In this document: positions 1 through 7,690 of the stretch, piece after piece | Layout: every line of letters begins with the position of its first letter | Numbering within the stretch: the stretch's first letter is position 1 | Assembly (NCBI GenBank): GCA_039185015.1 | Contig: JBCDAU010000038.1 | Location: 1 to 52,854, forward strand | Direction: 5' to 3' | DNA from: JBCBSZ01 sp039185015 | GTDB lineage: Bacteria; Actinomycetota; Acidimicrobiia; Acidimicrobiales; Poriferisodalaceae | Length of the DNA: 52,854 bases | Program-made: the position numbers and the translations under genes | The notes under the pieces: generated by a model | Seen by the model: the letters and a program-made list of their open reading frames with translations, nothing else | What the model was told of the DNA's origin: nothing | Databases searched by the model: none

Positions 1-906
1 GCGGTCGCCAGTGTGCCCTCACACGTGTGGGCCATCGTGGAGGACGTGCTCGCTGCCGAGCTCACCGTCCAGGAGCAGGAGGAGGTCCGGGTCGCGACGC
101 CCGTCGGTCCCGACGACCTGACCGGCCTCATCACCGCCGTCCCGTTGTCGGTCCGCCTCGCCCGACAGCGCCACGAGCACCTCCGGGTCCTGCTCGACGA
201 GCAACGCTTCACGACGCACTACCAGACGATCGTGGACGCCCGGTCGAACGCGATCGTCGGCTTCGAGGGACTGCTGCGCACCGTCATCGACGACGTCGAG
301 GTCTGGCCCGAGGAGGCCTTCGCGATGGCCGCCGAGGCCGGTTGGACCGACGTGCTCGACCGCATCGGCCGCGAGAAGGCGATCGCCGGCTCGGCGGGCT
401 GGCTGGGCGACCGGGACCTCTACATCAACTTCATGCCGACGAGCATCTACCGGCCCGAGCACTGCCTCCGCACGACGTGGGCGGCGGCCGAGCGGTACGG
501 GGTCGCGCCCGAGCGGATCGTGTTCGAGGTCACCGAGGGGACCGATGCGTCGCCCGAGCACCTCGACCACATCCTGCGCCACTACCGCGAGGAGGGTTGT
601 CGGATCGCCGTCGACGACGTCGGCGCCGGCTACGGCTCGCTCAACCGGCTCGCCCGCATCCAGCCCGACGTCGCCAAGATCGACAAGCAGCTGGTGCAGG
701 ACGCATCGCCCGTCTCCGATGCCGTCATCGGCGCAGTCGTCGGTCTGTGCCGCGACCTCGGCGTCGTGGTGCTGGCCGAGGGGGTCGAGACGAAGGCGCA
801 GGCCGACCGTGTGGTCGGGCTGGGTGTCGAGCTGCTCCAGGGGTTCTGGTTGGGTCGTCCCATGCCGGCCGAGCTGCAGCCGACGCCGAACATCCTGATG
901 GCGTGA
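1..906 (+). CDS. EAL-domain cyclic-di-GMP phosphodiesterase, 5' end probably outside window
   Basis: The frame is open from the first base; the first possible start inside the window is GTG at 13, but the protein there reads like mid-protein sequence, so the gene probably begins upstream. Residues from about 65 to the end form an EAL domain, which hydrolyses cyclic-di-GMP to pGpG. The signature glutamate lies in EGLLR (EAL changed to EGL). The other metal and catalytic positions are present: Asn in YINFMP, Glu in EVTEG, the double Asp in DDVGAGYGSL, Lys in KIDK, Glu in AEGVET and Gln in LLQGFW. The domain therefore looks active. No GGDEF domain is visible in the part seen. A PhyH gene follows 43 bp downstream with its own promoter. 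Confidence 0.85.
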   Translation, partial: AVASVPSHVWAIVEDVLAAELTVQEQEEVRVATPVGPDDLTGLITAVPLSVRLARQRHEHLRVLLDEQRFTTHYQTIVDARSNAIVGFEGLLRTVIDDVEVWPEEAFAMAAEAGWTDVLDRIGREKAIAGSAGWLGDRDLYINFMPTSIYRPEHCLRTTWAAAERYGVAPERIVFEVTEGTDASPEHLDHILRHYREEGCRIAVDDVGAGYGSLNRLARIQPDVAKIDKQLVQDASPVSDAVIGAVVGLCRDLGVVVLAEGVETKAQADRVVGLGVELLQGFWLGRPMPAELQPTPNILMA

Positions 907-937
907 GGCCGCTGGGCCGTCGGCGCAGCCCTCGATC

Positions 938-943
938 TACGCT
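938..943 (+). promoter_or_regulatory. -10 box (TACGCT) of PhyH gene, leaderless type
   Basis: TACGCT fits TAnnnT and ends 6 nt before the ATG at 950. No Shine-Dalgarno sequence precedes the start, so transcription probably starts at or next to the ATG. Confidence 0.5.
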
Positions 944-949
944 CCCGAC

Positions 950-1816
950 ATGGGGGACTGGGCCGAGGACTACCGGCGTGACGGGTATCTCGTCGTCGAG
1001 GACCTGATCGGCGGCGACGAACGCGACCGGATCTGCGCCGACGCGCAGCGCTTCATCGACGGCGACTACCCGGTCTCGAACCTGCCCGACGACGGTGACA
1101 TCCTCGCCATCCACTTCCCGCACTGGGTCAGCCCCACCGCCCAGGAGGCCGTCCGCCACCCGGGCGTCGCCGAGGTGCTCTCGACGATCACCGGCGCCCA
1201 TCTGCCCGAGTGGGACGGGGCGGTGAAGTGCATGCAGTCGATGATGTTCTTCAAGCCGCCCGGCCTGCAGGGCCAGGCGTGGCACCAGGACGAGCGCTTC
1301 ATCCCGACCCGTGATCGATCGTTGGTCGGTGCCTGGTACGCCCTCGACGACGCCGATCTCGACAACGGCTGCCTCTGGGTGCTCCCCGGCTCGCACCGCC
1401 CCGGGAAGATCCACCCCACGAGGGACCACGGCCGCCCCGACGAGTTCGATCCGGCGGATGAGGCCTACGGCTTCGACGATGCGGGTGCGGTGCCGGTCGA
1501 GGTGCGAGCCGGTGCGGTCGTCTTCTTCAACGGCTACCTGCTGCACCGCTCGTTCCGGAACCGCAGCGACCGTGGTCGGCGGGCGCTCGTGAACCACTAC
1601 ATGAACGCCTGGTCACCGTTGCCCTGGATGATGGAGAAGGGGATCGACGTCGGTACCGCCGACTATCGGAAGGTCATCCAGGTGACCGGTGACGATCCCT
1701 ATCCGGAGCGGGGCGTCGCCGACCCGCCGGCCGAGGTCTTCGTGCGCCCGGCCCGCGGTGGGCTCACCGCCGACGACATCCGTCGCCGGACCGACGAGGG
1801 CGTGGACGCCGGATAG
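950..1816 (+). CDS. Phytanoyl-CoA dioxygenase (PhyH) family protein
   Basis: This is a 288-residue Fe(II)/2-oxoglutarate-dependent oxygenase of the PhyH family. The iron-binding His-x-Asp is in WHQDERF (about residue 108), and the distal His is in GYLLHRSFRNRS, where an Arg after it can bind 2-oxoglutarate. GCLWVLPGSHRPG is the usual strand between these motifs. The natural substrate cannot be read from sequence; members hydroxylate acyl-CoA chains and many small molecules. The ATG at 950 follows TACGCT by 6 nt. The stop codon TAG (1814-1816) is also the first three bases of the next gene's -10 box. Confidence 0.88.
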   Translation: MGDWAEDYRRDGYLVVEDLIGGDERDRICADAQRFIDGDYPVSNLPDDGDILAIHFPHWVSPTAQEAVRHPGVAEVLSTITGAHLPEWDGAVKCMQSMMFFKPPGLQGQAWHQDERFIPTRDRSLVGAWYALDDADLDNGCLWVLPGSHRPGKIHPTRDHGRPDEFDPADEAYGFDDAGAVPVEVRAGAVVFFNGYLLHRSFRNRSDRGRRALVNHYMNAWSPLPWMMEKGIDVGTADYRKVIQVTGDDPYPERGVADPPAEVFVRPARGGLTADDIRRRTDEGVDAG

Positions 1817-1819
1817 GTT
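1814..1819 (+). promoter_or_regulatory. -10 box (TAGGTT) overlapping the PhyH stop codon
   Basis: TAGGTT ends 6 nt before the ATG at 1826. Its TAG is the stop codon of the gene before. The downstream gene can thus be transcribed leaderless from within the end of the upstream one. Confidence 0.5.
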
Positions 1820-1825
1820 CGCCGC

Positions 1826-2266
1826 ATGACGATCGAGGGTGAGTTCGAACCGGGCGCCTGGGAGTGGGTCAACGACCAGGTCGCCGAGTACGAGGCGTCG
1901 GGTGGGACCCGCGCCAACACGCTGCGCGACACCGGCATCCCGGTGATCATCGTGACGATGAACGGCCACAAGAGCGGCAAGGTCCGCAAGATCGCGCTCA
2001 TGCGGGTCGAGCACGAGGGCGAGTACGCCCTCATCGCCTCCAAGGGCGGGGCTCCGGAGCATCCGGGCTGGTTCCACAACCTGGTCGCCGACCAGTCGGT
2101 GATGATCCAGGACGGTCCGGAGCCGTTCGCGACGACGGTTCGGATGGTCGAGGGCGACGAGCGAGCGGCCTGGTTCGACCGGGGCGTCAGCGTGTACCCG
2201 CCCTACGCCGAGTACCAGGCCAAGACCGACCGGGAGATCCCCGTCTTCATCAGCGCCGCTCCCTGA
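1826..2266 (+). CDS. DDN-type (deazaflavin-dependent nitroreductase family) protein
   Basis: The protein has 146 residues and the split-barrel fold of the DUF385/DDN family, which includes F420H2-dependent reductases of mycobacteria. Family hallmarks are GHKSGKVRKIALMRVEHEGEYALIAS... (a TxGRxSGxxRxxPL-like strand pair), the GGAPEHPGWFHNLVADQ segment near residue 75, and the C-terminal YPPYAEYQAKT. Family members use F420H2 to reduce quinones, enones or nitro compounds; the substrate is unknown here. The partner PhyH gene ends 9 bp upstream. A distant relative lies at 4747-5181. Confidence 0.85.
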   Translation: MTIEGEFEPGAWEWVNDQVAEYEASGGTRANTLRDTGIPVIIVTMNGHKSGKVRKIALMRVEHEGEYALIASKGGAPEHPGWFHNLVADQSVMIQDGPEPFATTVRMVEGDERAAWFDRGVSVYPPYAEYQAKTDREIPVFISAAP

Positions 2267-2284
2267 TCGGCGGGAGGCCGTCGC

Positions 2285-3472
2285 TCAGGTCGTGTAATCG
2301 GCGTTGATGCGGACGTAGCCGTCGGAGAGGTCGCAGCCGTAGACCCGCCACGTCCCGGAGCCGATCCCGAGGTCGGCGGCGATCACGACCTCGTCGCCCT
2401 GCAGGTACTCCTCGAGCCCGCGCAGCACGTCGGCGTCGGCCTGTCGGGGGTAGACCTCGACACCGCCGAAGCGGACGACCACCCGGTCCGGATCGATGTC
2501 CTCGTCGTCCGAGCACTTCCCGATCGCCATGACCACGCGGCCCCAGTTGGGGTCGGCACCGTGGACGGCGGTCTTGACCAGCGGTGAGTTGACGATGGTC
2601 TTGGCGACACGGCGGGCCTGGTTGGCGTCGCGTCCGCCGAGCACGTCGACGATCAGCAGCTTCGTGGCGCCCTCGCCGTCGGAGGCGAGCTGGCGGGTGA
2701 GGTCGGTGCAGACCTCGCGGAGCGCCCACTCGAGCTCGTCGTCGTCGACCGGACCGGCGAGACCGTTCGCGAGGACCAGCGCGGTGTCGGAGGTCGAGGT
2801 GTCGGTGTCCACGCTGAGGCTGTTGAACGTGACGTCGACGATGCGTCGGAAGCGACGGTCGAGCTCGTCGGCCGAGATCTCGGCGTCGGTGTAGATCATG
2901 GCCAGCATCGTCGCCATGTCGGGCTCGATCATCCCGACGCCCTTGGCGACACCGACGACGGTCGCTGCGCCCGCCGTGGCCGAGGCCACCTTCGGGTGGG
3001 TGTCGGTCGTCATCATGGCCGTGGCGACACGTTCGGCGCCGGTGGTCAGGGTCAGGCCGTCCGCCTGCCCGAGGCCATGCCGGATGCGATCCATCGGGTA
3101 GGGACGGCCGATGACGCCGGTGCTGGTGATCGCCACGTCGACGGCATCGCAACCGATGCGATCGGCGACCAGCTGCTGGAGCTCCGTCGCGTCGCGGTCG
3201 CCGGTTGCCCCGTTGGCCACGTTGGCGTTCTTGGACACGACGACGGTGCCTCGCAGCTTGCCGTCACCGACGGCATCGCGAGCCCGGAGCACGCTCGGAC
3301 CGGCGAACCGGGACTTGGTGAACACGCCAGCGGCGGCGCCGTCGACCTCCGAGACGACGATGGCGATGTCGTCGGTCTCGTCCTTGATTCCGAGGTTGCC
3401 CACCCAGGCGCTGAAACCCTGCGGGAGCTCGATGGAGCCAGACACTGGACGACGAGTGTGGCCGACGAGCAC
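2285..3472 (-). CDS. argJ: ArgJ/OAT2-family ornithine (glutamate) N-acetyltransferase
   Basis: This is a 395-residue Ntn-hydrolase of the ArgJ family. These enzymes cleave themselves before a Thr that becomes the nucleophile: here Thr188 in KGVGMIEPDMATML. They move acetyl between N-acetylornithine and glutamate. Other landmarks are TSTGVIGRPYPM (oxyanion Thr-Thr region), DTDTSTSDT, SDGEGATKL, NSPLVKTAVHGADPNWGR and the C-terminal YVRINADYTT. Several segments (KNANVANG, FTKSRFAGPSV, GKCSDD) look more like the clavulanic-acid-cluster OAT2 enzyme, as I remember it, than like biosynthetic ArgJ, and no other arg gene is nearby. The start is GTG at 3472; GTG at 3442 is an alternative. The MFS gene ends 8 bp upstream, so they may be co-transcribed. 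Confidence 0.85.
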   Translation of the reverse strand: MLVGHTRRPVSGSIELPQGFSAWVGNLGIKDETDDIAIVVSEVDGAAAGVFTKSRFAGPSVLRARDAVGDGKLRGTVVVSKNANVANGATGDRDATELQQLVADRIGCDAVDVAITSTGVIGRPYPMDRIRHGLGQADGLTLTTGAERVATAMMTTDTHPKVASATAGAATVVGVAKGVGMIEPDMATMLAMIYTDAEISADELDRRFRRIVDVTFNSLSVDTDTSTSDTALVLANGLAGPVDDDELEWALREVCTDLTRQLASDGEGATKLLIVDVLGGRDANQARRVAKTIVNSPLVKTAVHGADPNWGRVVMAIGKCSDDEDIDPDRVVVRFGGVEVYPRQADADVLRGLEEYLQGDEVVIAADLGIGSGTWRVYGCDLSDGYVRINADYTT

Positions 3473-3480
3473 GGATCGGT

Positions 3481-4716
3481 CTACCCGGACTCCCCCCGGG
3501 CGGCGAGGTCGCTCCGGATCAGCGGGGCGACGCTGCGGGCCAAGGCCGTGGCGACGAGCGCCAGGACGGCGACGGCGATGAAGGCCAACCGGTAGCTCAC
3601 CCGGTCGCCGAGGATGAACAGCGGGATCGAGAGCAGCGCACCCATCGCGTAGAAGAGCGTCGACGAGGCGTAGGCCTGACCGGTGAGGCCCTCGGGCGCG
3701 ATGCGGCCGACCGCCGAGAAGTACGGGGCCTGCCAGACACCGTTGCCCGACGACATGATCGTCGTCGCGATCAGCGCCACCCAGGCGACGGGGGACGCGG
3801 CCAGTCCGAGCGCACCGAGCGCCAGCACGCCGAAGCCTCCGGCGCAGATGACCGCCATCCGCGGTGCAGCCTCGGCGGTCGTCCGACCGTCGACCGCACG
3901 GGCGCCGATGAAGATCCCCGTGATCCAGCCGATGCCGACGAGGAACTGGGTGAAGCCCCGCGCCTCGGGGCCGAAGTCGAAGATCTCCTCGAAGTAGACC
4001 GAGATCAGCTGGAAGATCCCGACCGCGGACGCGGCGAGGAAGAACGCCGTCGCCCAGAAGCGACGCAGGCTGCGGACCTTCCGGAGCTCACCGATCGCCG
4101 CGAGTAAGCCCAGCTCGCGACGCTCGCCCTGGACGCCACGCCGCGGGGGCTCCTCGATCTTGACGAGGAGCATGGCGAGCAGGAACGTCGGCGCGGCCAG
4201 GACGACGAACGTCCACTCCCACCCGATGCTCCCGCCGAGGAGGCCGGCGAGGATGCCCGATCCCTGCGCGACCGGGTTCGCCAACCGGTGCAGCAGGAAG
4301 ACGCGGGGGTGGCTCTGCGGGGGGTAGAGGTCGGTGAGGATGCTCGGATGGATGATCTCGTTGGCGTTCCTGCCGATGCCCGAGAGGATCCGGACGACGA
4401 GCAGCAGACCGAGCGTCGGTACGAGGCCGGTCATCAGGCTCGCGATGCCCCACAGCACGGCGGCGAACCAGGTGAGCACGACCCGGGACATTCGGTCCGC
4501 CAACCGCCCGGTCGGTCCTGCGCTGACCAGCACGGTCACCGCAGCGAGGGTCGCGATGGAGTTGATCACTTCGTCGTCGGTGCCGAACGCATCGCGGATC
4601 TCGGGGGTGAGCGTCGCGAAGGCGATGCGGTCGAACTCGTCGACGAGGTTGAGGCCGGCGAGCACGCCGACGGGGAGCAGCGGCTCGCCACCGAGCCAGG
4701 TGCGGAGTCGACGCAT
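3481..4716 (-). CDS. Major facilitator superfamily transporter
   Basis: This is a 411-residue membrane protein with about twelve hydrophobic segments in two halves. The loop between helices 2 and 3 has GRLADRMSRVVL, the MFS motif A (GxLaDrxgRkxxl). The amphipathic cytoplasmic loop near residues 190-215 (KIEEPPRRGVQGERRELG) separates the halves. Substrate is not predictable; the N-terminal layout is like spinster/drug-proton antiporters. It precedes the ArgJ-like gene by 8 bp on the same strand, which could mean export or uptake of a related amino acid derivative (inference). The ATG follows a minus-strand TACGGT by 9 nt. Confidence 0.85.
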   Translation of the reverse strand: MRRLRTWLGGEPLLPVGVLAGLNLVDEFDRIAFATLTPEIRDAFGTDDEVINSIATLAAVTVLVSAGPTGRLADRMSRVVLTWFAAVLWGIASLMTGLVPTLGLLLVVRILSGIGRNANEIIHPSILTDLYPPQSHPRVFLLHRLANPVAQGSGILAGLLGGSIGWEWTFVVLAAPTFLLAMLLVKIEEPPRRGVQGERRELGLLAAIGELRKVRSLRRFWATAFFLAASAVGIFQLISVYFEEIFDFGPEARGFTQFLVGIGWITGIFIGARAVDGRTTAEAAPRMAVICAGGFGVLALGALGLAASPVAWVALIATTIMSSGNGVWQAPYFSAVGRIAPEGLTGQAYASSTLFYAMGALLSIPLFILGDRVSYRLAFIAVAVLALVATALARSVAPLIRSDLAARGESG

Positions 4717-4725
4717 CGGGTCGTC

Positions 4726-4731
4726 ACCGTA
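4726..4731 (-). promoter_or_regulatory. -10 box (TACGGT, minus strand) of MFS gene
   Basis: On the minus strand TACGGT ends 9 nt before the ATG at 4716, and no ribosome binding site lies between. Confidence 0.4.
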
Positions 4732-4746
4732 GTGGCGGCCGGCCCC

Positions 4747-5181
4747 CTACTCGTTCAGCCACGCGGCGTCGCCGACGAAGCGGATCGACACCAGCGGCGC
4801 ACCGGCGACGAGGTCGTCGATCGACTCGCCCTGCTCCCGGTACCAGCGGGTCGCCGGGGCCGACAGCAACCGCCGCCGACGCTCCGGGTCCCGCACGATC
4901 TCGGCCTCGGCGGGCAGGTCGGCGTGGATGGACTGCTTCAGGTGGAAGGTGAGCATCGGGTCGCCCGCCAGGTTGGCGAGCCAGTCCCGCGGGTAGGTGG
5001 TGCCGGGGTCGTGGTCGCTGACGGTGCCCGTGATGATGATCTCGCCGTCGACGTCGCAGAACCAGATCTCGATGCGGCGGGGGAGGCCCGATCGGCGGCC
5101 CGTCGTGGTGATGTCGATCGTCTGCTCGCTGCGGAGCGCAGACCGGATCGCGTCCTGCTCGGCCTCGCTCCAGCTCCCCAC
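4747..5181 (-). CDS. DDN/DUF385-family nitroreductase-like protein
   Basis: The protein has 144 residues. TTTGRRSGLPRRIEIWF is the classic TxGRxSGxxR motif of the deazaflavin-dependent nitroreductase family, followed by the strand EIIITGT and the segment DWLANLAGDP, which in this family lines the F420 phosphate and cofactor pocket. It is more canonical in the first motif than the paralogue at 1826-2266. An F420H2-dependent reduction is likely by family, with unknown substrate. The GTG start at 5181 follows a minus-strand TACGAT box by 8 nt, so it is probably leaderless, and it diverges from pcrA. Confidence 0.83.
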   Translation of the reverse strand: MGSWSEAEQDAIRSALRSEQTIDITTTGRRSGLPRRIEIWFCDVDGEIIITGTVSDHDPGTTYPRDWLANLAGDPMLTFHLKQSIHADLPAEAEIVRDPERRRRLLSAPATRWYREQGESIDDLVAGAPLVSIRFVGDAAWLNE

Positions 5182-5189
5182 GAGTCCAG

Positions 5190-5195
5190 ATCGTA
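5190..5195 (-). promoter_or_regulatory. -10 box (TACGAT, minus strand) of DDN-family gene
   Basis: On the minus strand TACGAT ends 8 nt before the GTG at 5181. It is part of a divergent promoter region shared with pcrA; the two -10 boxes are about 31 bp apart. Confidence 0.5.
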
Positions 5196-5226
5196 TGGCG
5201 TCCCGGGGCGGCGCTCACCCTCCGGA

Positions 5227-5232
5227 TAGGGT
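5227..5232 (+). promoter_or_regulatory. -10 box (TAGGGT) of pcrA, leaderless type
   Basis: TAGGGT ends 8 nt before the ATG at 5241, and no Shine-Dalgarno sequence is visible. Confidence 0.5.
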
Positions 5233-5240
5233 CGGACCGG

Positions 5241-7541
5241 ATGGACCCGTTCGGCAGCGACGACCTCACCGAGGGGCTCAACCCGGCCCAGCACGACGCC
5301 GTCGTGCACCGGGGTGGTCCGCTCCTCGTCGTGGCCGGCGCCGGGTCGGGCAAGACCAGGGTGTTGACCCACCGGATCGCCCATCTCATCCGTGCCGACG
5401 AGCTCTCCCCGTTCGAGATCCTCGCCATCACCTTCACCAACAAGGCGGCCGGCGAGATGCGCGACCGCGTCGGCGCGTTGGTCGGCCCGGTCGCCGAGCG
5501 GATGTGGGTGTCGACGTTCCACTCGGCGTGCGTTCGCATCCTGCGTCGCGACGCCGAGCGGCTCGGCTACCCCTCCGCGTTCTCGATCTACGACCAGGCC
5601 GATGCCGTTCGGTTGACCGGGTACGTCCTGCGCGACCTCAACCTCGATTCCAAGCGGTTCCCGCCTCGGTCGATCCACGCCCAGATCTCGGCGCTGAAGA
5701 ACGACCTGGTCGACCCGGTCACCTACGCCGACCGGGCGTCCAACATCTTCGAGCGCAAGATCTCCGACGCCTACGCCGAGTACCAGCGCCGCCTCCGTGC
5801 CGCCGGAGCGATGGACTTCGACGACCTGCTGACCGTCACCGTCGAGCTCCTCCGCACCGAGCCCGAGGTGCTCGACACGTACCGCCGTCGGTTCAAGCAC
5901 GTGCTGGTCGACGAGTACCAGGACACCAACGCCGCCCAGAACGAGATCGTGCTCCAGCTCGGCGCCGAGCACCGGAACGTCTGCGTCGTCGGTGACGGAG
6001 ACCAGTCAATTTACCGATTTCGTGGCGCCGACATCCGGAACATCCTGCAGTTCGAGGACGCCTTCCCGGACGCCACCACGATCGTCCTGGACCAGAACTA
6101 TCGATCGACCCAGACCATCCTCGACGCCGCCAACTCGGTCATCGCCAACAACCAGGGTCGTAAGCCGAAGGAGCTGTGGACCGACCAGGGTCCCGGCGAT
6201 CCGATCACCCTCTACGCCGCCGACGACGAGTCCGACGAGGCCTCGTGGGTGGCCTCGGAGATCGCCCGCCTCCACGACGGCGGCGAGCTGCGCTGGTCCG
6301 ACATCGCCGTGTTCTTCCGCACCAACGCGCAGAGCCGCGTGTTGGAGGAGCGACTCGTCGGCCTCGGTGTGCCGTACAAGGTCATCGGTGGCACCCGCTT
6401 CTACGACCGCCGCGAGGTGAAGGACGCGCTCGCCTACCTACGGGCCGTCGTGAACCCGACCGACGAGGTCAGCGTCAAGCGGGTGGTCAACACCCCCAAG
6501 CGAGGTGTCGGTGACGGCTCGATCGCCAAGATCGATGCCTACGCCAACGCCCACTCCCTGCCGTTCATCGAGGCGCTCCGGGTGCCCGAGGAGGCCGGGG
6601 TCTCGGGCCGGGCCCTCAAGGGGATCATGGAGTTCCTCGGGCTGCGCGACCACCTCGCCGCCGAAGCCGAGCGCGGCCCCGCCACGCTCCTGCGCGAGGC
6701 GCTCGAGCGCTCCGGTTACCTCGACGAGCTGCGGGCCGAGCGGTCGATCGAGGCCGAGGGCCGCATGGAGAACCTCGCCGAGCTCATCGGCAACGCCGAG
6801 TCGTTCGAGACCGCCGAGGAGTTCCTCGAGCAGGTCAGCCTGGTCGCGGACACCGACGGCATCGACGCCGACGACTCGCAGGTCGTGCTGATGACCCTCC
6901 ACAGCGCGAAGGGCCTCGAGTTCCCGGTCGTGTTCATCCTCGGCCTGGAGGACGGGGTCTTCCCGCACGTTCGGGCGCTCACCGAGCCGGACGAGCTCGA
7001 GGAGGAGCGCCGCCTCTGCTACGTGGGCATCACCCGGGCTCGGGAGAAGCTGCACCTCTCCTACGCCTGGTCGCGGTCGCTGTTCGGCTCGACGCAGTAC
7101 AACCCGCCGAGCCGCTTCCTCGGCGAGCTGCCCGAGGAGCTCGTCGAGCAACGTGGGCAGTCGCGCTCGTCGGGTCGGGCGTCGATGCGCTCACGCGACG
7201 ACGACTGGACCCCGCGGCGAGTCGCTCCCGACGCCGACATCCACGAGCGGGCGCTCGCCGTGCTCGGGGATCCGGGCGACCGGGCCGAACGTCGCCGGGC
7301 CCGGCGGGAGAAGGCGAGGGAGCGCATGGTCGAGAAGGCCATGGAGGCCGGAGCGGCAGCCACGCCGTCCGGTGGCACCGGCGGTCTGCGCGCCGGCGAC
7401 GACGTCACCCACGGCACCTTCGGCGACGGGGTGATCCTCGACATCGTCGGCGAGGGCGAGAACGCCGAGGTGGTCGTCAACTTCCTCGACGTCGGTGAGA
7501 AGCGCCTGCTGTTGTCCTGGGCCAAGCTCGAACGCCGCTGA
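5241..7541 (+). CDS. pcrA: ATP-dependent DNA helicase PcrA/UvrD family
   Basis: This is a 766-residue superfamily 1A helicase that unwinds DNA 3' to 5' in repair and replication. Visible motifs in order: Q motif GLNPAQHDAV (12-21), Walker A AGAGSGKT (32-39), motif Ia TFTNKAAGEM, motif II VDEYQDTN, motif III GDQSIYRFRGAD (about 253-264), motif IV YRST, motif V TLHSAKGLEF and motif VI CYVGITRAREKL. The C-terminal 50 residues (GDDVTHGTFGDGVI to SWAKLERR) form the Tudor-like domain that binds RNA polymerase in PcrA proteins. Length is normal for actinobacterial PcrA. Codons 5997-6023, inside motif III, are strikingly A/T-ending compared with the rest of the gene. Confidence 0.95.
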   Translation: MDPFGSDDLTEGLNPAQHDAVVHRGGPLLVVAGAGSGKTRVLTHRIAHLIRADELSPFEILAITFTNKAAGEMRDRVGALVGPVAERMWVSTFHSACVRILRRDAERLGYPSAFSIYDQADAVRLTGYVLRDLNLDSKRFPPRSIHAQISALKNDLVDPVTYADRASNIFERKISDAYAEYQRRLRAAGAMDFDDLLTVTVELLRTEPEVLDTYRRRFKHVLVDEYQDTNAAQNEIVLQLGAEHRNVCVVGDGDQSIYRFRGADIRNILQFEDAFPDATTIVLDQNYRSTQTILDAANSVIANNQGRKPKELWTDQGPGDPITLYAADDESDEASWVASEIARLHDGGELRWSDIAVFFRTNAQSRVLEERLVGLGVPYKVIGGTRFYDRREVKDALAYLRAVVNPTDEVSVKRVVNTPKRGVGDGSIAKIDAYANAHSLPFIEALRVPEEAGVSGRALKGIMEFLGLRDHLAAEAERGPATLLREALERSGYLDELRAERSIEAEGRMENLAELIGNAESFETAEEFLEQVSLVADTDGIDADDSQVVLMTLHSAKGLEFPVVFILGLEDGVFPHVRALTEPDELEEERRLCYVGITRAREKLHLSYAWSRSLFGSTQYNPPSRFLGELPEELVEQRGQSRSSGRASMRSRDDDWTPRRVAPDADIHERALAVLGDPGDRAERRRARREKARERMVEKAMEAGAAATPSGGTGGLRAGDDVTHGTFGDGVILDIVGEGENAEVVVNFLDVGEKRLLLSWAKLERR

Positions 7542-7690
7542 GCCACCGGGGGACCGACCGGGCCCAGCTCGCGCCATCTGCGGTGCGGTCGGTGTTCGGC
7601 ACCGGTCGTGGGCGGCGTGGGCAGATCGCGATCCACCCCGCTCTCGCGTTGCGCGGCGGCGGTGGCCGCTGCACCCTGAGGACCGTGCGT

